Assembly: GCF_023898315.1 (NCBI RefSeq)
Contig: NC_064619.1
Span: 481,843,376-481,907,375 of the forward strand
Direction of reading: 5' to 3'
Length of the DNA stretch: 64,000 bases
Source of the DNA: Schistocerca nitens
Lineage: Eukaryota > Arthropoda > Insecta > Orthoptera > Acrididae
Positions 10,195-22,431 of this stretch are shown one piece after another. Every line of letters begins with the position of its first letter. Position 1 is the first letter of the stretch. The notes beneath the pieces were generated by a model that did no database searches, was not told where the DNA came from, and was given only the letters and a program-made list of their open reading frames with translations. A program made the position numbers and the translations under genes.

Positions 10195-10740
10195 ACAAAA
10201 CGTCGAACTTGTGCATGCTCTTATGAGATCAGATCGACGTTTAACAATAATGATGATGTGTGACCTATTAAGCTTAAACACTTTCACCGCACATCACAGT
10301 TTGACCAAAGTTTTGCACATGTGAAAGATTTGTATGGTGCCCAAATACCTCACAACTCAGCAGGACAGTCGAAGAAACGTGTGCGTTGATCTCGTTGACA
10401 GGACTGCCAGTGACCACCAATGGTGCAGTTGTGTAATCACAGATGATGAATCCTGGAATTTTGAGTACGATCTAGAGACTAAGCCGCAAAGTGAGGAGTG
10501 GCACACTGAGACATCAGCTCGATCGAAAAAAGCTCGAGTGGGCAAATCAAAGATCAAAACAAAGCTGATTTGCTTTTTTTGACCTTTTTTGCGTACAGAT
10601 TTTGTTCATACGTGAAAAAATGTCAACCAAGTGTTTAACAAAGATGTACTTGAAAGACTCAAAGAAAGTGTAAATCGGACAGTGCAGACAAGTGGATGCT
10701 CCGTCATGACAAACATCAGTCTCATTGCTTTTCCCACGCA
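10195..10740 (+). pseudogene. mariner transposase remnant
   Basis: Decayed mariner transposase inserted in the tandem array. Recognisable in order: RSDRRLTIMM (DNA-binding region), VPKYLTTQQD (linker), CVITDDESWNFEYD with the first catalytic Asp, SKIKTKLICFF, and then FNKDVLERLKESVNR after a frame change. The C-terminal half is missing and stops are frequent. The sequence type differs from the mariner at 4267, so this is a different family. No terminal inverted repeats were found. Confidence 0.8.
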
Positions 10741-10744
10741 CCTC

Positions 10745-11660
10745 GTAATTCAGTTTCCTTAAGCAACATAAGAGGAAAACTTTTGTTACGGTGCCAGTTC
10801 AACTCAAGATGACCATCCTTAAATGGCACCAATAACAAAATGATTACTTCTTCACAGACGGAAAACAATTGCAGCAGCACGACCCTACAACGATCACAGG
10901 TGGTATTCACATGTAAGCGACAACACAGAAAAATCGGTTACACCGTCGTCGTTGAGAAACTAAGCAATCGATTGAGAATGCGTGATGAAAGAACACGATT
11001 CTGGCAAAAACTAAGTAACGAGATTTACCTATGCAAGTAAAACTTTAAGACTTGAAACTGCATGAAATGTTAAAACGATCAGATATTTCACGGCATATAC
11101 TGTCAGCAAATTCATGTTCTGAAATCACGTAACACTGCACCACACGCTTCAATGTGCCAGTATTTCTCCACTAAATACACCGCCATTTAAAAGCTTATAC
11201 GATACTCTAACTGCAAATGATTCTTTATGGTAAATAAATAGGTGATAGTTAAGTCAATGGCTCATACCTCTTGCGGATACGATGCACCTCGCCTATGAAG
11301 CTGGGCGTTGGCTTCTCTCAAAGCTTCTAAAGCTCCCCAAGAACTTTAAAATGTTTCGTTAGGTGTTCTCGAAAAGCAAAATCCAACGCTACAACACTTG
11401 ATTCAAATCTAAAGCTTCTTTCACTCAATAACTCAAACAGCGAATTCGGATAGGCACTTCTAGTACTCCAGAGAATACGGAAGTAATTGCTAGGCAACGG
11501 TCCTCGACGATTTAGGTGACATAGCATTGTTGTTGGCATACCCTGTGATCAATGTCAAACAGTAATCATAGAAACAACAGAGCCCATCATTGTATAGGAA
11601 CGTCGACAGCAATGGTAAAACGACCACTCAAATGAAATTTTAAATAAGTTACACATGTGT
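10745..11660. repeat. Unit 4 of the ~0.95 kb tandem repeat
   Basis: Begins near ttccttaagcaacataag (10749), continues with ggtgccagttcaactcaag (10789), gagaaactaagcaatcg (10954), taaataggtgatagttaag (11234) and gaagctgggcgttggc (11298), and fades out near 11660. This unit has no large insertion, so it gives the best estimate of the repeat's structure: about 480 bp from the ttaagcaac block to the ggtgacagtt block. Confidence 0.65.
11327..11539 (-). other. Open frame conserved between tandem units (unit 4 copy)
   Basis: Seventy codons on the minus strand, close to the frame at 9540-9749. Shared tokens include NYFRIL, STRS and FREHLTKHFKVLGEL. Function unknown; see the unit 3 entry for alternatives. 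Confidence 0.3.
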
Positions 11661-11884
11661 TGCAGCTTTTCAGAGTACGGCTCGTGTCCTCAATCCCACG
11701 CTCACGTCATATGTGTAAACGTTTTCACAAGCGCAAAAACTGATTACCTCAGAGCAGCGATGTCCAATTTCCTGGTGTATTAATATCCTATATCTTTCGA
11801 AGAATCTTTCCGTCGTGAAATTGGAAGATTTGTCAATGCGACGGATCACATGAGCCATAAGTACTTTTATTGGCCTCATCCAGA
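11661..11884. other. Unassigned spacer
   Basis: No recognised feature between the end of tandem unit 4 and the Tc1-like element. Confidence 0.4.
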
Positions 11885-11886
11885 TA

Positions 11887-12717
11887 CACTGATGGAAAAA
11901 GTGAAACATCCTAGTACCACCAATATGAGAATGCAAATCATGTTTGGTTTAAATACGCATTGTGAAGGTCATAAGCGTTAGTTACCTTTGGGATTGGACG
12001 TGGTGAGTTGATGTTGGTCAAGAATGACCTTAATGCGACAAAGTCGCCATTTTCAATTCCTCACTGGATTTGTGTGAGGTCGTGTAATAGGGCTACAAGA
12101 AACTGCATGTTCCTTCTGCGATATTACGGTCTGGTGTGCGATTTTGTATGACAGCAGGAGAACTCTTGTGCTTATCCCACCCACCTTGACTGCAAAATTG
12201 TACGTCAACCTGGTGATTCCACCTGCTGTGCTGTCAATCATGAACAGCATTCCAGTGGGTGTTTTCCAACGGTATAACGCACTCCCACATACCGCTGTTG
12301 TAATCCAGTATGCTCTACAGAATGTCGACATATTGCCTTGGCCTGCTCGATCACCAGATTTGTCTCCAATCGCGCACGTATAGGACATCATCAGACGACA
12401 GTTCCAGCGTCATCCACAACCAACAATAACCGTCCCTGTATTGAAGGATCAAGTGCAACAGGCGTGGAACTCCGCCCCACAAACTCATATTCGGCACCTG
12501 TATAATGCAATGCATGCACGTTCTTATGCTTGCATTCAACATTCTGGCCACTACGCCTGTATTTAATGTACCAGCATTTCACATTTGCTATGGCTTTATT
12601 TCGTGCTTACATTAACTTGTGCTCTTGCATTGTTAATAACTTAAATATATTGCCTAGACAAATGTATTCCCGAAATTTCATTGCTGCACATTAACTTTTT
12701 TTCTTTTTTCGTCAGTT
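11887..12717 (+). pseudogene. Internally deleted Tc1-like element
   Basis: Begins after TA with cactgatggaaaaagtg and ends in a cgtcagt-type terminus before TA at 12718. The start of the transposase region (to about 12125, gatattac) is joined directly to the catalytic domain (ctggtgtgcgattttgtatg). Central coding sequence of several hundred bp is therefore missing. The remaining frame at 12144-12383 reads QRYNALPHTAVV and LPWPARSPDLSPIAHV. That is the DNARPH region with its Asp lost and the SPDLSPIEHV region with its catalytic Glu changed to Ala. It belongs to the same family as the element at 56345-58398. Confidence 0.85.
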
Positions 12718-14390
12718 TATTTTACGACTTTATTAATACATTATAAAATTAAGGTACTACGCCTTTTATATATTTTAACTGATATTCCCCGGAAAAAAAT
12801 TTAAGGGGCAAACTTTCATTTTCCAACGAAGTTATGCTGGCTTAGAGGACAAAGGCCCATTATTGCGCTGTGAAAGCGAGTCTTTCATCCTGTAACTATT
12901 TACTGAGTTGCCATACGGAGGAATACTAGCAGGAAAGAAAGACACTGCGTGTATTCTCTTCCAGGTCATCACCTGCGATGTCAAGGCCTCCCTGGGTCTC
13001 AATATTTTTATATCTACATGAGAGATTACATGAGGACTATCGACACGTCATTAAATGGAGGGAAATAAGGTGTAGAAAGGAAAGTAAAATGCAAAATATT
13101 CAAGGATACAGTATTGGCTATTACCCACACGCCAGGTGAACGAAGCAGCCGTTCGGGGAATGAAGCCCCGGTGTCACGGAACCTTGCCTTCTCTTTCGCC
13201 GTCCCACGTCACCAGTTTCAGATTAGACGATATCTGGTCACAGCTGGAGCCAATAGCAACAGTTGACGTCGTACTAAAGATGGAAGAAATTGCTTTTTTG
13301 AGCCTCTATTCCTTATGTATAATGATTTCGATAGTAGCTTGATAGCAGAGTAGCTAGGGTAAAGTGAGCCGAAGTTGTGTTTAGATTGCTGCACTCTGGC
13401 CAAATATGGGACATTTTTCTTGAGGGAACTTTCACCTCAATAAGCACGGCAACCATTCAGATGATGAATAGTGAGAAAACAGTCACCTCTAAAACCATGG
13501 TGCCATGAGCACCCTTCTCACTAACCTTTGTACCTGTAATTGAAAGTCAACTACGATGGTTAGGAACTGAATAGTGTACTTAAAATGCCATATTCTGAGA
13601 GATGTAACAAGATTAATATGAGAGCGGTGTCGGCAGGCAATTAAGGTAATGTTGCATCTCTTCCAGCTCACGTAACGCAGCATCATTGCCATAGGATTCC
13701 TAAACGCTTAACAGAGGTATGTAAACTAGCGATGGCATCACACAAATACCCACAGCTAATACTGCAGCAAATGCTGTGCAACTGATATGTGTAGACAATA
13801 TCTACATATACGTATAGAGCTTTCCGACTGCAAGAAGTCACCTGGCAAGTAGAAATAAATAATCCTGAAACGCGATATTAGTAACTCTAAAGCAAATTCA
13901 GTTCTGTAAGGAAAGTGGGAATAACTTAATGTAAGGCCCCTTTGTAGAGAACATCGAAAATGCGAAAAATAGATAACGAGCCGCATTCATTCAGCTTTAG
14001 TAGAATTATTGCTTCATTAGGTACCGACGAATTCTGAACCATTCAAACAAACAAATCACTAAAGTCTGAAATTGTTACGCAGTTGATGCAAATCGTAACT
14101 GTAGTTGGATAAGAGTAGAAAATCCTACGTCCCAACCACGGTGGTATCTAGCTAAATGTTACGGGTTGTTAAGCCCAAATTCTCCTGCTGCCTCTCAATT
14201 GCCACCCTACACCTACCATCCTATCATAAATTTATCCTTTCAAAGGAGACGCTCTGCTTTTAAATGCCTGCAGTGAAGTGCTTAATTCTCGTCATAAAAG
14301 TACCGTCAATAACTCATTGTGGAAAATCCACAAAGAGTTTTTGACGTTATTAATACAGACGGTCTGTTTCAAGAACTAATAAAAGTGTAA
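12718..14390. other. Unassigned AT-rich sequence
   Basis: No recognised transposon, RNA or exon. A compact moderately GC-rich patch occurs at 13130-13260, with short hairpin cggggaatgaagccccg at 13156. Open frames here are short and show no familiar domain. Confidence 0.4.
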
Positions 14391-14394
14391 ACAT

Positions 14395-14490
14395 TATCCT
14401 TTCAAATTTGTTCGGCAGTTCAGTGGGTAAGTGTCAGATACCAAAACACAAAGGTCCAAGATCCAATTCGAGATTGGCCCAAAGACTTTT
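14395..14490 (+). repeat. Possible tRNA-related repeat
   Basis: Reads ttcggcagttcagtgggtaa (A-box-like), then ggtccaagatccaattcgag (weak B-box-like), at about tRNA spacing. No target duplication or second copy was found in the window, so this is tentative. Confidence 0.3.
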
Positions 14491-15469
14491 TTTCGCTTAT
14501 CTGTTCATTCACGTTCGACAATGACTTGTTAATGTGAGTAATGAAAGGTCGTACCATGTCTAGTATGGCGCGTTACACTGCAGGGCCGCCTGCAACAGCC
14601 TGGCTAAACGAGTTAAACGGTAGGTGGAGCAACAGGACTATGCCTAGAAAATTACTGTGGTTTTCGAACCGCCATTCGGGCTGACGATAGTTTTATGGTT
14701 ATATATATACATTACACAGATTCCCCTTGTATCCTTGGGTAACATTATTAAATACTTTTCAGTGATAAACGAAATATATACTCCTACCAACCAAACCATG
14801 CCCTGAGAGCAAAGGAAGAAAATTACACTACACAATTTTTTTTATTTTTATAAAAATAAGGTTAAAATAATAGAATGGGATTCTGCATTAGATAGTGCCC
14901 TAGAAAATTTATATAAGAACTTAACTTCTTATCCTCTTTCTCCCAAAACCAGTAAATCTGCCTTACTACATATGTTGTTTCCTCCGAGTAAGTTTCCTGG
15001 GCCAGGCACCAATTGCGAAAGCATTCCCACAATCTGGATCTCACTATGGAGCCACATCTGCGACTACACCACCGTCTGTGTCAGCCATCGCTCCGGGAGC
15101 TGCCAGCTGCAGATCTACACCATTTGTCGCCTCTACACAGAAAAGATATGGCCTCTGGCGCCATGACCAGCAACTGTTTTGTTTCCCATTGACAATACGT
15201 GTACTTAACCATTTCTGCATCCCTTGGATTGTTTAACTTTCGCTCTTCCTCTTGGGACATTAACATTTACGTGTCCCTTCCAGACTTTGATTCTTGCATG
15301 CTTGGTGTACGGTCATTTCAATTTGGAACTTTTGATTTAGTGCGATACCGTATTTTCATGCCATTAGCACGCAGATATTACTGCTGTTCTTTAAATTTCC
15401 CAGAATTGACTTACTTTCAGTTGTTGTCCATCAGACTATCTCCCGTCTCCCAATAAACTTCATATTCAC
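14491..15469. other. Unassigned sequence
   Basis: No recognised element. Several open frames overlap on both strands between 14860 and 15460 but none carries a familiar domain. Confidence 0.4.
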
Positions 15470-15479
15470 TTTACACAGG

Positions 15480-15688
15480 GGTGTCGCGCGGAGTAGCAGC
15501 GCGGTTTCAGGCGCCATGTCACGGATTGCGCGGCCCTTCCCGCCGGAAGCTCGAGTCCTCCCTCGAGCGTGGGTGCGAGTGTGTTGTTCTTAGCATAAGT
15601 TAGTGTAAGTTACTTAAAGTAGTGTAAGTCTAGGGACGGATGACCTCAGCAGTTTGGTCAATTAGGAATTCACGCACATTCGAACATT
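15480..15688 (+). mobile_element. SINE, head type C, 209 bp
   Basis: Bounded by the 10-bp direct repeat tttacacagg at 15470-15479 and 15689-15698. Head: gtcgcgcggagtagcagcgc with B-box-like gctcgagtcctccc. Body: taagttagtgtaagttac, then gggacggatgacctcagc and agtttggtc. It is related to the copy at 44213. The body resembles that of the type A SINE in its gatgacctcag segment. Confidence 0.85.
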
Positions 15689-15698
15689 TTTACACAGG

Positions 15699-16209
15699 CG
15701 TACTGTTCCTGCACCATCTTCGTCGGACACATCAGGAATCTTCTTTTACCATGGGAATGACTGTTAGTTTCCGTTTTGTTCCCCAAAACTCCTCATTCTC
15801 TGAGAACTAAATTGTTCTTCACACGCGAGAGGAATCATATTCTTTTGGTGTGGTGGTTTCGCTGCGGGATACTGAGATTAGAAAATCGATCCGTCGCGGG
15901 TTGGCGAACGTTGCCTGAGGACCGCGCGTGGGCGATTAATTACAGGGTCGAGTGCAGACAGGCCAGCAGTTTTAAGGAAGGGCGGGGGAGGGAGAGAGAG
16001 ACGGACTTACCTGGCGCCACCTGCCTGGTTTATCCTCTCATTCGGAGGCTGCAGAGGACCACAGGAATTCTGCCTTCGCATATCTTGCCACTCACTTATT
16101 TCAACACTTACCCAGTTCAAGTAGCTCGACATTCAGGGACTCCACCAATAAAAATTCGTAATTCATCTTTCAAAGCAGGCAGCACAGCTATCGCACAACC
16201 AGCTTAACA
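15699..16209. other. Unassigned; long open frame of uncertain meaning
   Basis: An open frame at 15776-16207 (+) of 143 codons contains a moderately GC-rich block (15880-16070). I see no domain, and its end lies next to a LINE fossil. It could be part of an unrecognised repeat. Confidence 0.35.
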
Positions 16210-17408
16210 GGTCAGGCATTCAAGTTGCTGACGAGAACAATGTGCAGAAGACTGGAAAAGAAAACTGAGTATATGTTAGACAACAACCATTTTTGCTTTA
16301 GGTAAGGTGAAGGTACCAGAGGGGCAGATCTGACATTGTGCCTGATGATGGAAGCGAGACCTAAGAAAAATTAAGATGACTTCATAGGGTCTGTCGACCT
16401 AGAAAAAGCCCTAGAAATAGTAAAATGGTGCAAGATGTTTGAAATTGTTAATAGAAGAGAACAATAAGGCTAGTAGATCACGAACAAAGCTATCCAATTA
16501 AAAAGCGTGTAGGCAGGGTGCAGTCTTTCGCCCCTAGTATTTAATCGCTACATCAAAGAAATTATGTCGGAAATGTAAGAAAGATTCAACTGTTGGATTA
16601 AAATTCAGGGTGGAAGGACTTCATTGATAAGATTCGCTGACAGTATTGCTATCCTCTGCGTAAATGAAAAACAATTACAAGTGATACTGAAGGCACTGAG
16701 TACAGAATATGAACTGGTAATACGCGAAAATCGAAGAAAGAAAAAAGTATCAGAAATAAGATTATGGAGAAACTTAAAATAAAAGTTTGTGACCACGAAG
16801 TAGACGACATTAATCAATTCTGTTGTTTTGGAAGCAAAATAAGAGATGGCGGTCATAGCAAGGAGTACCTAAAAATGGGACTAACATAGGCGAAGAGTGC
16901 GTTTCTAGCCAAAAGATATGTGCTAACATTAAAGATTGGACTTAATGTGAGAAAAAAAAAATCGGAGAAGGCACGTTTGCAGCACAGTATTCTATGGTAG
17001 AGAATCATGTGCCTGGGGAAACCAGACTAGAAGACCATTGAAGAGTTTAAGATGAGGTGTTACACAACAATGTTGAAAATTATGTGGACTGAGAACATAA
17101 GGATTGTGGAGACTCTCCCACAATTGGCGAAGAAAGTAACACGTGGAGAACACTGACAAAAGAAGGGACAGCATGACAGGACATGCGCTGCATCACAGAA
17201 TGACTTCCGTGGTATTAGAGACAGCTGTAAGGGGCACAACTTGTAGGGCAAGACGGAAACTTGAATGCACAAATAATTGATTACGTACGCTGCAAGCACT
17301 ACTCTCAGATGAAGAGTTTGGCACAAGTAGGAATTCGTGACGAGCCTCATAAAATCAATCAGATCACACACGAGAGAAAATAAAGAAACAATAAATAAAT
17401 AAATATCA
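16210..17408 (+). pseudogene. RTE-like LINE fossil (plus strand)
   Basis: Heavily decayed reverse transcriptase with stops in all frames. In order: FKLLTRTMCRRLEKK, then SVDLEKALEIVKWCKMFEIV (first catalytic Asp motif), then SLIRFADSIAIL near 16620, where the second Asp of the FADD box is Ser, then FCCFGSKI and WTENIR. The 3' end at 17385-17408 is a taaa-rich tail. It belongs to the same broad group as the LINEs at 631 and 39310. The 5' half is missing. Confidence 0.85.
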
Positions 17409-17631
17409 AAATGTCTACAATCTTAGATTAAGACTCCACGAGTATTTTCAGTTCTAGTAAAAGTAGACATCACGGATATATCAGTCGTCCTGACTGGGTT
17501 CGACTGATAAAACTGTCCGCGGCATTCTGTAGCGAGTGGCTAGTGAGTAGAGGCCAAGTGGCATTACTGGTGTTAGTTAATGCTTCATACATAAGACAGT
17601 ACCTTTCGTCACTCAAGATAATCTGTTTTCG

Positions 17632-17880
17632 GACATATTTAACATTTTATACGATCTTTATACTGGTGAAAACACGAACTATGACATCCAGCATCCTGAA
17701 GAGAAGAAAACTGGAACTGTTTTGAAGACTGCTCATGAGCTGATAGAAAAGGATTAATATTTTTAGATTGACGACGGGTACTGTAGCCCAGATTTGGTTG
17801 ACAAACTAGCAAGAAAGAACACCGGCGTTGTCAGTACTATGGATCAAAAATATGTCAAATGTTCTGTTTACAGCGCTTTG
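17632..17880 (+). pseudogene. piggyBac-like transposase fragment
   Basis: One frame from 17632 reads YDLYTGENTNYD, GTVLKTAHELIEK, then after two stops IDDGYCSPDLVDKLARKN and GVVSTM. This order matches the conserved core of piggyBac-type transposases (the DDE_Tnp_1_7 domain), where an Asp in a DNxYxSxxL motif is catalytic. The Asp is present here. Only about 80 codons survive, with no ends or TTAA duplication found. The call rests on motif order alone. Confidence 0.65.
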
Positions 17881-18754
17881 TTAACTAACGCGATTTTTGG
17901 CCATATGGGTTGGTATCACTTTTGGCTTTTTGTATTGATTTTGTTGTATTTTGGCATCTTCAATGCTAACCGTCGCTTCGTGTAATTCTTGTTGTTTTAG
18001 TTTGTATGTTTTAGTACTTTCGAGATTTTGAAACTTTTATTACAGAACTCAATTTGTCTCTGTCTTAACTCCCATTTAATCTCGGTTTCCCCGTTAGGTT
18101 CAGCATTTATTATTCCGATTCTGTAGGATTATGTCATTGTTTTTTATATTTTGGCACCGTGTGAACGGATGATTATAGCTTCCTGACAGCCCTTTTTAAA
18201 TCAAATTTGTGTTGCACTTTGGGGCTTGTGATGACCTCATTAGTGAAAGTGGACGGGTGTTTAGAAGGCTCTGGCTTATCCCAATAATTCAGCAGCCACT
18301 ATGAGGGGCTCACACAGCAATTCTGTCGCCTCCACTTCTTTGTCCAGATCATATCACGGCCGATCACAGCTGTTAATCACTTTACTTAAGATGTAAGGTG
18401 CTATTTTGTCGTCTCTGGCCACTTATTTGACGAGTAAGGTAAATATAGCTGTTAAAATGTTGGAGCGATGTGCTGTGGCAACTTAATGACCAAACAGATA
18501 AAAGTTTTTCCACAGTTTTTAAGCCTAGCTGTTAAATTGTGGAGACAAACATCAGTTTGCTACATTCGGAAGGCTGACATTTGAGAGGAAGACCTCTGAA
18601 CAAAGCATTTACTGTAAAGGGGCCAGGAATTTTTCCTTTGAAAGAGATTATTATAGAAGATTCGTAACAAATATATCGAGGATACCATAAACCACCCAGA
18701 TGAGTCTTCTATTACATTTAGTGAAATCCATACATGTTACAAACATGTATTTAT
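17881..18754. other. Unassigned sequence
   Basis: No feature recognised. A slightly GC-richer patch lies at 18240-18360. Confidence 0.4.
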
Positions 18755-19130
18755 TTACGTATGTGTGTGTGTGTGTGTGTGTGTGTGTTTGTGTGTGAGT
18801 TCCACACCTCCTCTAAAATCGATGGACCGATTTTAACTAAACCAGGTATACGTATCGCTTACTGTCGGGCAATGATCGCTGTCCGGTAAGAACCACTTAC
18901 TTGCTGGTTCCGGAGATGTGATGTCATAAACAATGAGATTTGTGAAAAACTGCCGCATCCTACACGACGATTAAATTTTTTACTTCTGTGCTGCTAACTC
19001 TGTTCGCAATAAATTTTGCTGACAGTATGCACACATTATACCATCGTACGACACATAGTTCAGGAAATATGACGTAGTAAACGCTGAGATCCGTGAAAAA
19101 ATGCTGCATCGTGAATGAAGTTTTAATGCA
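18755..19130. repeat. Dispersed repeat led by a GT microsatellite
   Basis: A (GT)n run at 18763-18798 is followed by tccacacctcctctaaaatc and gatggaccgattttaac. I recognise this as the start of a dispersed insect repeat. Two imperfect direct repeats inside it, near 18908-18978 and 19058-19125, share a gtcataaac/gtagtaaac block, a gtgaaaaa block and a gcatc block. No coding sequence is seen. Confidence 0.5.
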
Positions 19131-20324
19131 CGTATTATTTACTATTAATAGTCTTCTACAGTCGGCTAAACACAAAAAAATCTCTGGCACATCATAGTGT
19201 TTTTGACAGCTTTCAACTGCGAATCGCAAACGGCTGTAGGCGGAAACTGTGAAGACGCGTTGCCTTAGAGATGTCTACAAAATCACGTTGTAGGCACGCT
19301 AAGTAGCTCTACTTTTATATTTCCATTACAGTACAGACATGTTCATTTTTTGTTTCCGTTTCTAATAGGCAACTGGCAAAACGAATACTGAGAAATACCG
19401 AGTTTGCAAGCTAGCAGATAAAAAATTAAGTAAAAAGGTGTCTCTAACATTGCTATAGTACTCAAAATAAAAGCAAACGTTATCAAAACGCATAGGGGAA
19501 GGGTGCATCATAAGAAGGAAATTCTGCAATACAAGCATTAGTGGTAAGGAATACTTTCGAACTGTTAGTAGGTCGTAAAGCTGAGAGCATACGTCCGTAG
19601 CATCAGTTCCTTCGTTTACTTGTTTAGAGTTGCTTCGATTCGCTAATCAACTGTTATTCGCACAATGGAGTCAATGAAATGCAGCGTCAGTCTGATTTCG
19701 ATAAGAGTGCTTTAATTTGTGTTTTCTCCTTGCAAGGACACTCGTCACGTTTCTGTTATAAGCAGTTGCTGACTGTGTGAAGATACCTACAGTTTCATAC
19801 TCATGTATATCTCCAGGTACGAGTAAACATAGACTAATAAATTAAAAAAAGGTCGAGTGCCTTGAACACTGTATACTGAAGGCGTGAAACGTTGATTACG
19901 TTTTGGATTCTGTTAGCGTAGGTTTACATTACAAGTGGCTCACAGACTGAACGAGGAGTATCGGGACTACGGGGACTGGTTTGTGTCTTCAGTTTCAGAG
20001 GCTTTCTAGCCACTCTACTCTTTTAAGAACAATCGTTAGTGTCAATGATTTTGCGTTTAAACTGACAGCAAATTTTGAAGAGGTATTCCTGTGGGTTCTA
20101 AATGCTTATACTCGTGTACCATTAGACAATAACTTTTTTTAAATATCGCTCAACTCAATTTCTTACGGAAATACAGAAGGGAAGTAAGAAATATTCGGGT
20201 CTAACGTTCATATACGGAGAGGTAGTGACAGACAGAGCTCGCATGGGGGACCAAAATCGCAAGAGTGTTATTCCGAAAGAACCATCCACGCGGCTGCCTT
20301 AACCTATTTAGGTATACCACTGGA
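19131..20324. other. Unassigned AT-rich sequence
   Basis: No recognised feature; open frames are short. Confidence 0.4.
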
Positions 20325-20405
20325 AACCTAAATCTTGGTAGTCGAAAGGGGACTCGAACCATCGTGCGAGTCCCGTGTGTGTTACCACAACACCGCCTTG
20401 TTCCA
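20325..20405 (-). repeat. tRNA-like SINE head remnant
   Basis: On the minus strand: aaggcggtgttgtggtaaca (A-box-like) and gatggttcgagtcccct (B box) at tRNA spacing. It lacks an unambiguous cloverleaf and is more likely a SINE head or tRNA pseudogene than a functional tRNA. Confidence 0.45.
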
Positions 20406-21764
20406 ACTAAATAACGAGACCATGCTATCTCATTAATCTGAAGTTTTATTGAATCGGCAACTGTCGCTTCAGGTGGTACTGGCCGCGACGTCGCTGTCGA
20501 ACTGTTTAGTAGCCACTCGGTCCTCTCCAACACCCCCACATGCTGTCTCTGATGCGGCGGCTCTGAAGAGCTGCGTGATATGAAGCACCATGGTGGGTGG
20601 AGAGGCCACTGGAGTGACCTGAAGACGAATTTATATTTGGAAATTAAAAGCGTCACCACGTTATGGTGGATTGATGTAACATACGTGAAGAAACCTCATC
20701 ATAAGACACAAGGCTAATATAAAGGCGATTTCTGTATCGATATTGTACAAATTGCAGAATAGATCCAAACCACAATTATTTGTTTACCGTTATTGTAAGA
20801 AGTACGCTTTGTATCAAAAATCCAGTAAAAAAGTGCTGCAATGATAGTATGTTTCATTAGTTGGTCTGCGCCTCACATACAGGTTAAGCGAAAAGATGTT
20901 CCTGGCGTTCTTACTTTTCAATCCAACGACGCTAATTATCGTAAATATGAATTTATACGTGGAAACTACCAGCAGTGACTATCTGGCTTTATCCTACACA
21001 CTGAATACAGTTTCATCTGATGAAATGGACTATGTCCATTGTATCATGATGAAAGGTAGCTGCAGAAATTCGATAGGTGGCGCTAAGGCTTTGGTGTAAT
21101 AAGGCTATTTATTGTTAACAAGAATGTGTTAAACCTGTCACAGTATATAAATAATTACATTTTTCAATATATTTTACAAAAAGTATTTTTTAAAATCCCC
21201 GCCGTGAAGATGAATAATAGGTGGCGCTTTTGTATTTCTTTGTCTGCTACTCATAGTAAAATTTCATAACAGCGAACTAATGCACATACAGGTAAAGAAT
21301 GACTCAAACCAAAATTGTTCCTTAGTACCCAAACGTTGAAAATGCCGCACATTAGTTAACTAACAGTAAACAGCAACCATACAGATTAGCTATATAAAAT
21401 TAGAGTGACATTCATAAGCAACAATAATGGCACAGTCACACTTGTGCACCTGACCTAAGAGGTATGCTGTTCCATGTTACACATTTTTTAATTCATGTCA
21501 TCCGAGCTAATTCTTAGAGATTACAATAAAGGTATAATGAAACTATGTTACGGTTATACGTGTCATGTTATAAGTAATTAAGTGGCATAATAAAACGGGG
21601 GCGGTACGTTGGTGGCGAGGGGGGAAAGGGATGCAGGAGAAGAAGAAGCGTAAGGGAAAATACAAAAACAGTATTAAAATTGGCAGATATTTAAAATAAC
21701 ATATTTTACATACTGTCTGTAGTCCTTTAACTACAAAATTGTTTATTCGGAATGTAAAAACAAC
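20406..21764. other. Unassigned sequence
   Basis: No recognised feature. Two short segments sharing taggtggcgct occur at 21075 and 21220. Confidence 0.35.
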
Positions 21765-21777
21765 ACTGCGTATCATG

Positions 21778-21976
21778 GTTAGTTCAAATGGCTCTGAGCA
21801 CTATGCGACATAACTTCTGAGGTCATCAGTCGCCTAGAACTTAGAACTAATTAAACCTAACTAACCTAAGGACATCACACTCATCCAAGCCCGAGGCAGG
21901 ATTCGAACCTGCGACCGTAGCGGTCGCTCGGTTCCAGACTGCAGCGCCTAGAACCGTACGGCCACTCCGGCCGGCT
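21778..21976 (-). mobile_element. SINE, head type A, 199 bp
   Basis: Complete copy with an exact 13-bp target duplication actgcgtatcatg at 21765-21777 and 21977-21989. Minus-strand head gccggccggagtggccgtac, B box caggttcgaatcctgcc, then the ttaggttagttaggtttaa body. It is a near match to the 8344 copy. Confidence 0.93.
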
Positions 21977-21989
21977 ACTGCGTATCATG

Positions 21990-22431
21990 ATTAAAGTTTC
22001 AAATCTAGAAAGTATTGTAAGATATTGCAAAAGTTAAGAAGACTTTGTGCCTCATAGCGTCAAGCGCTATATAGTAGCTTACAAAGAGTTATAGGTCGGT
22101 GACCAAAACGAGTGTATGGTGGAATACAAATAACGATATAGTTAAAGTACAGTGGGGAACAGTTTTGGTTTGCGTCATGCCTTCCCTGTATAAACTTATT
22201 CACTTGTTCCCTGTTACGAAATTTTACTCATAGCAGTCGCCGTAACAAAACATAAGCGTTATCGGTTATAATTACTGCATTCGATGACATGTATTTTAAA
22301 AATGTATTTCGTACCTATATTGTAATATTCATGTATTCTTTTTTGACACAATTACTTGTATGATGTAACAGTTTAAGCACTTACTCTTGTTAACAAACAT
22401 TTGCCTGATTACACCGCGACCTTAGCAATAG
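21990..22431. other. Unassigned sequence
   Basis: No feature recognised. Confidence 0.35.

Noticed and set aside
15776-16207. 143-codon frame as a host exon
   Set aside because: No domain and no splice-compatible continuation seen; it ends at a LINE fossil and may be an unrecognised repeat.
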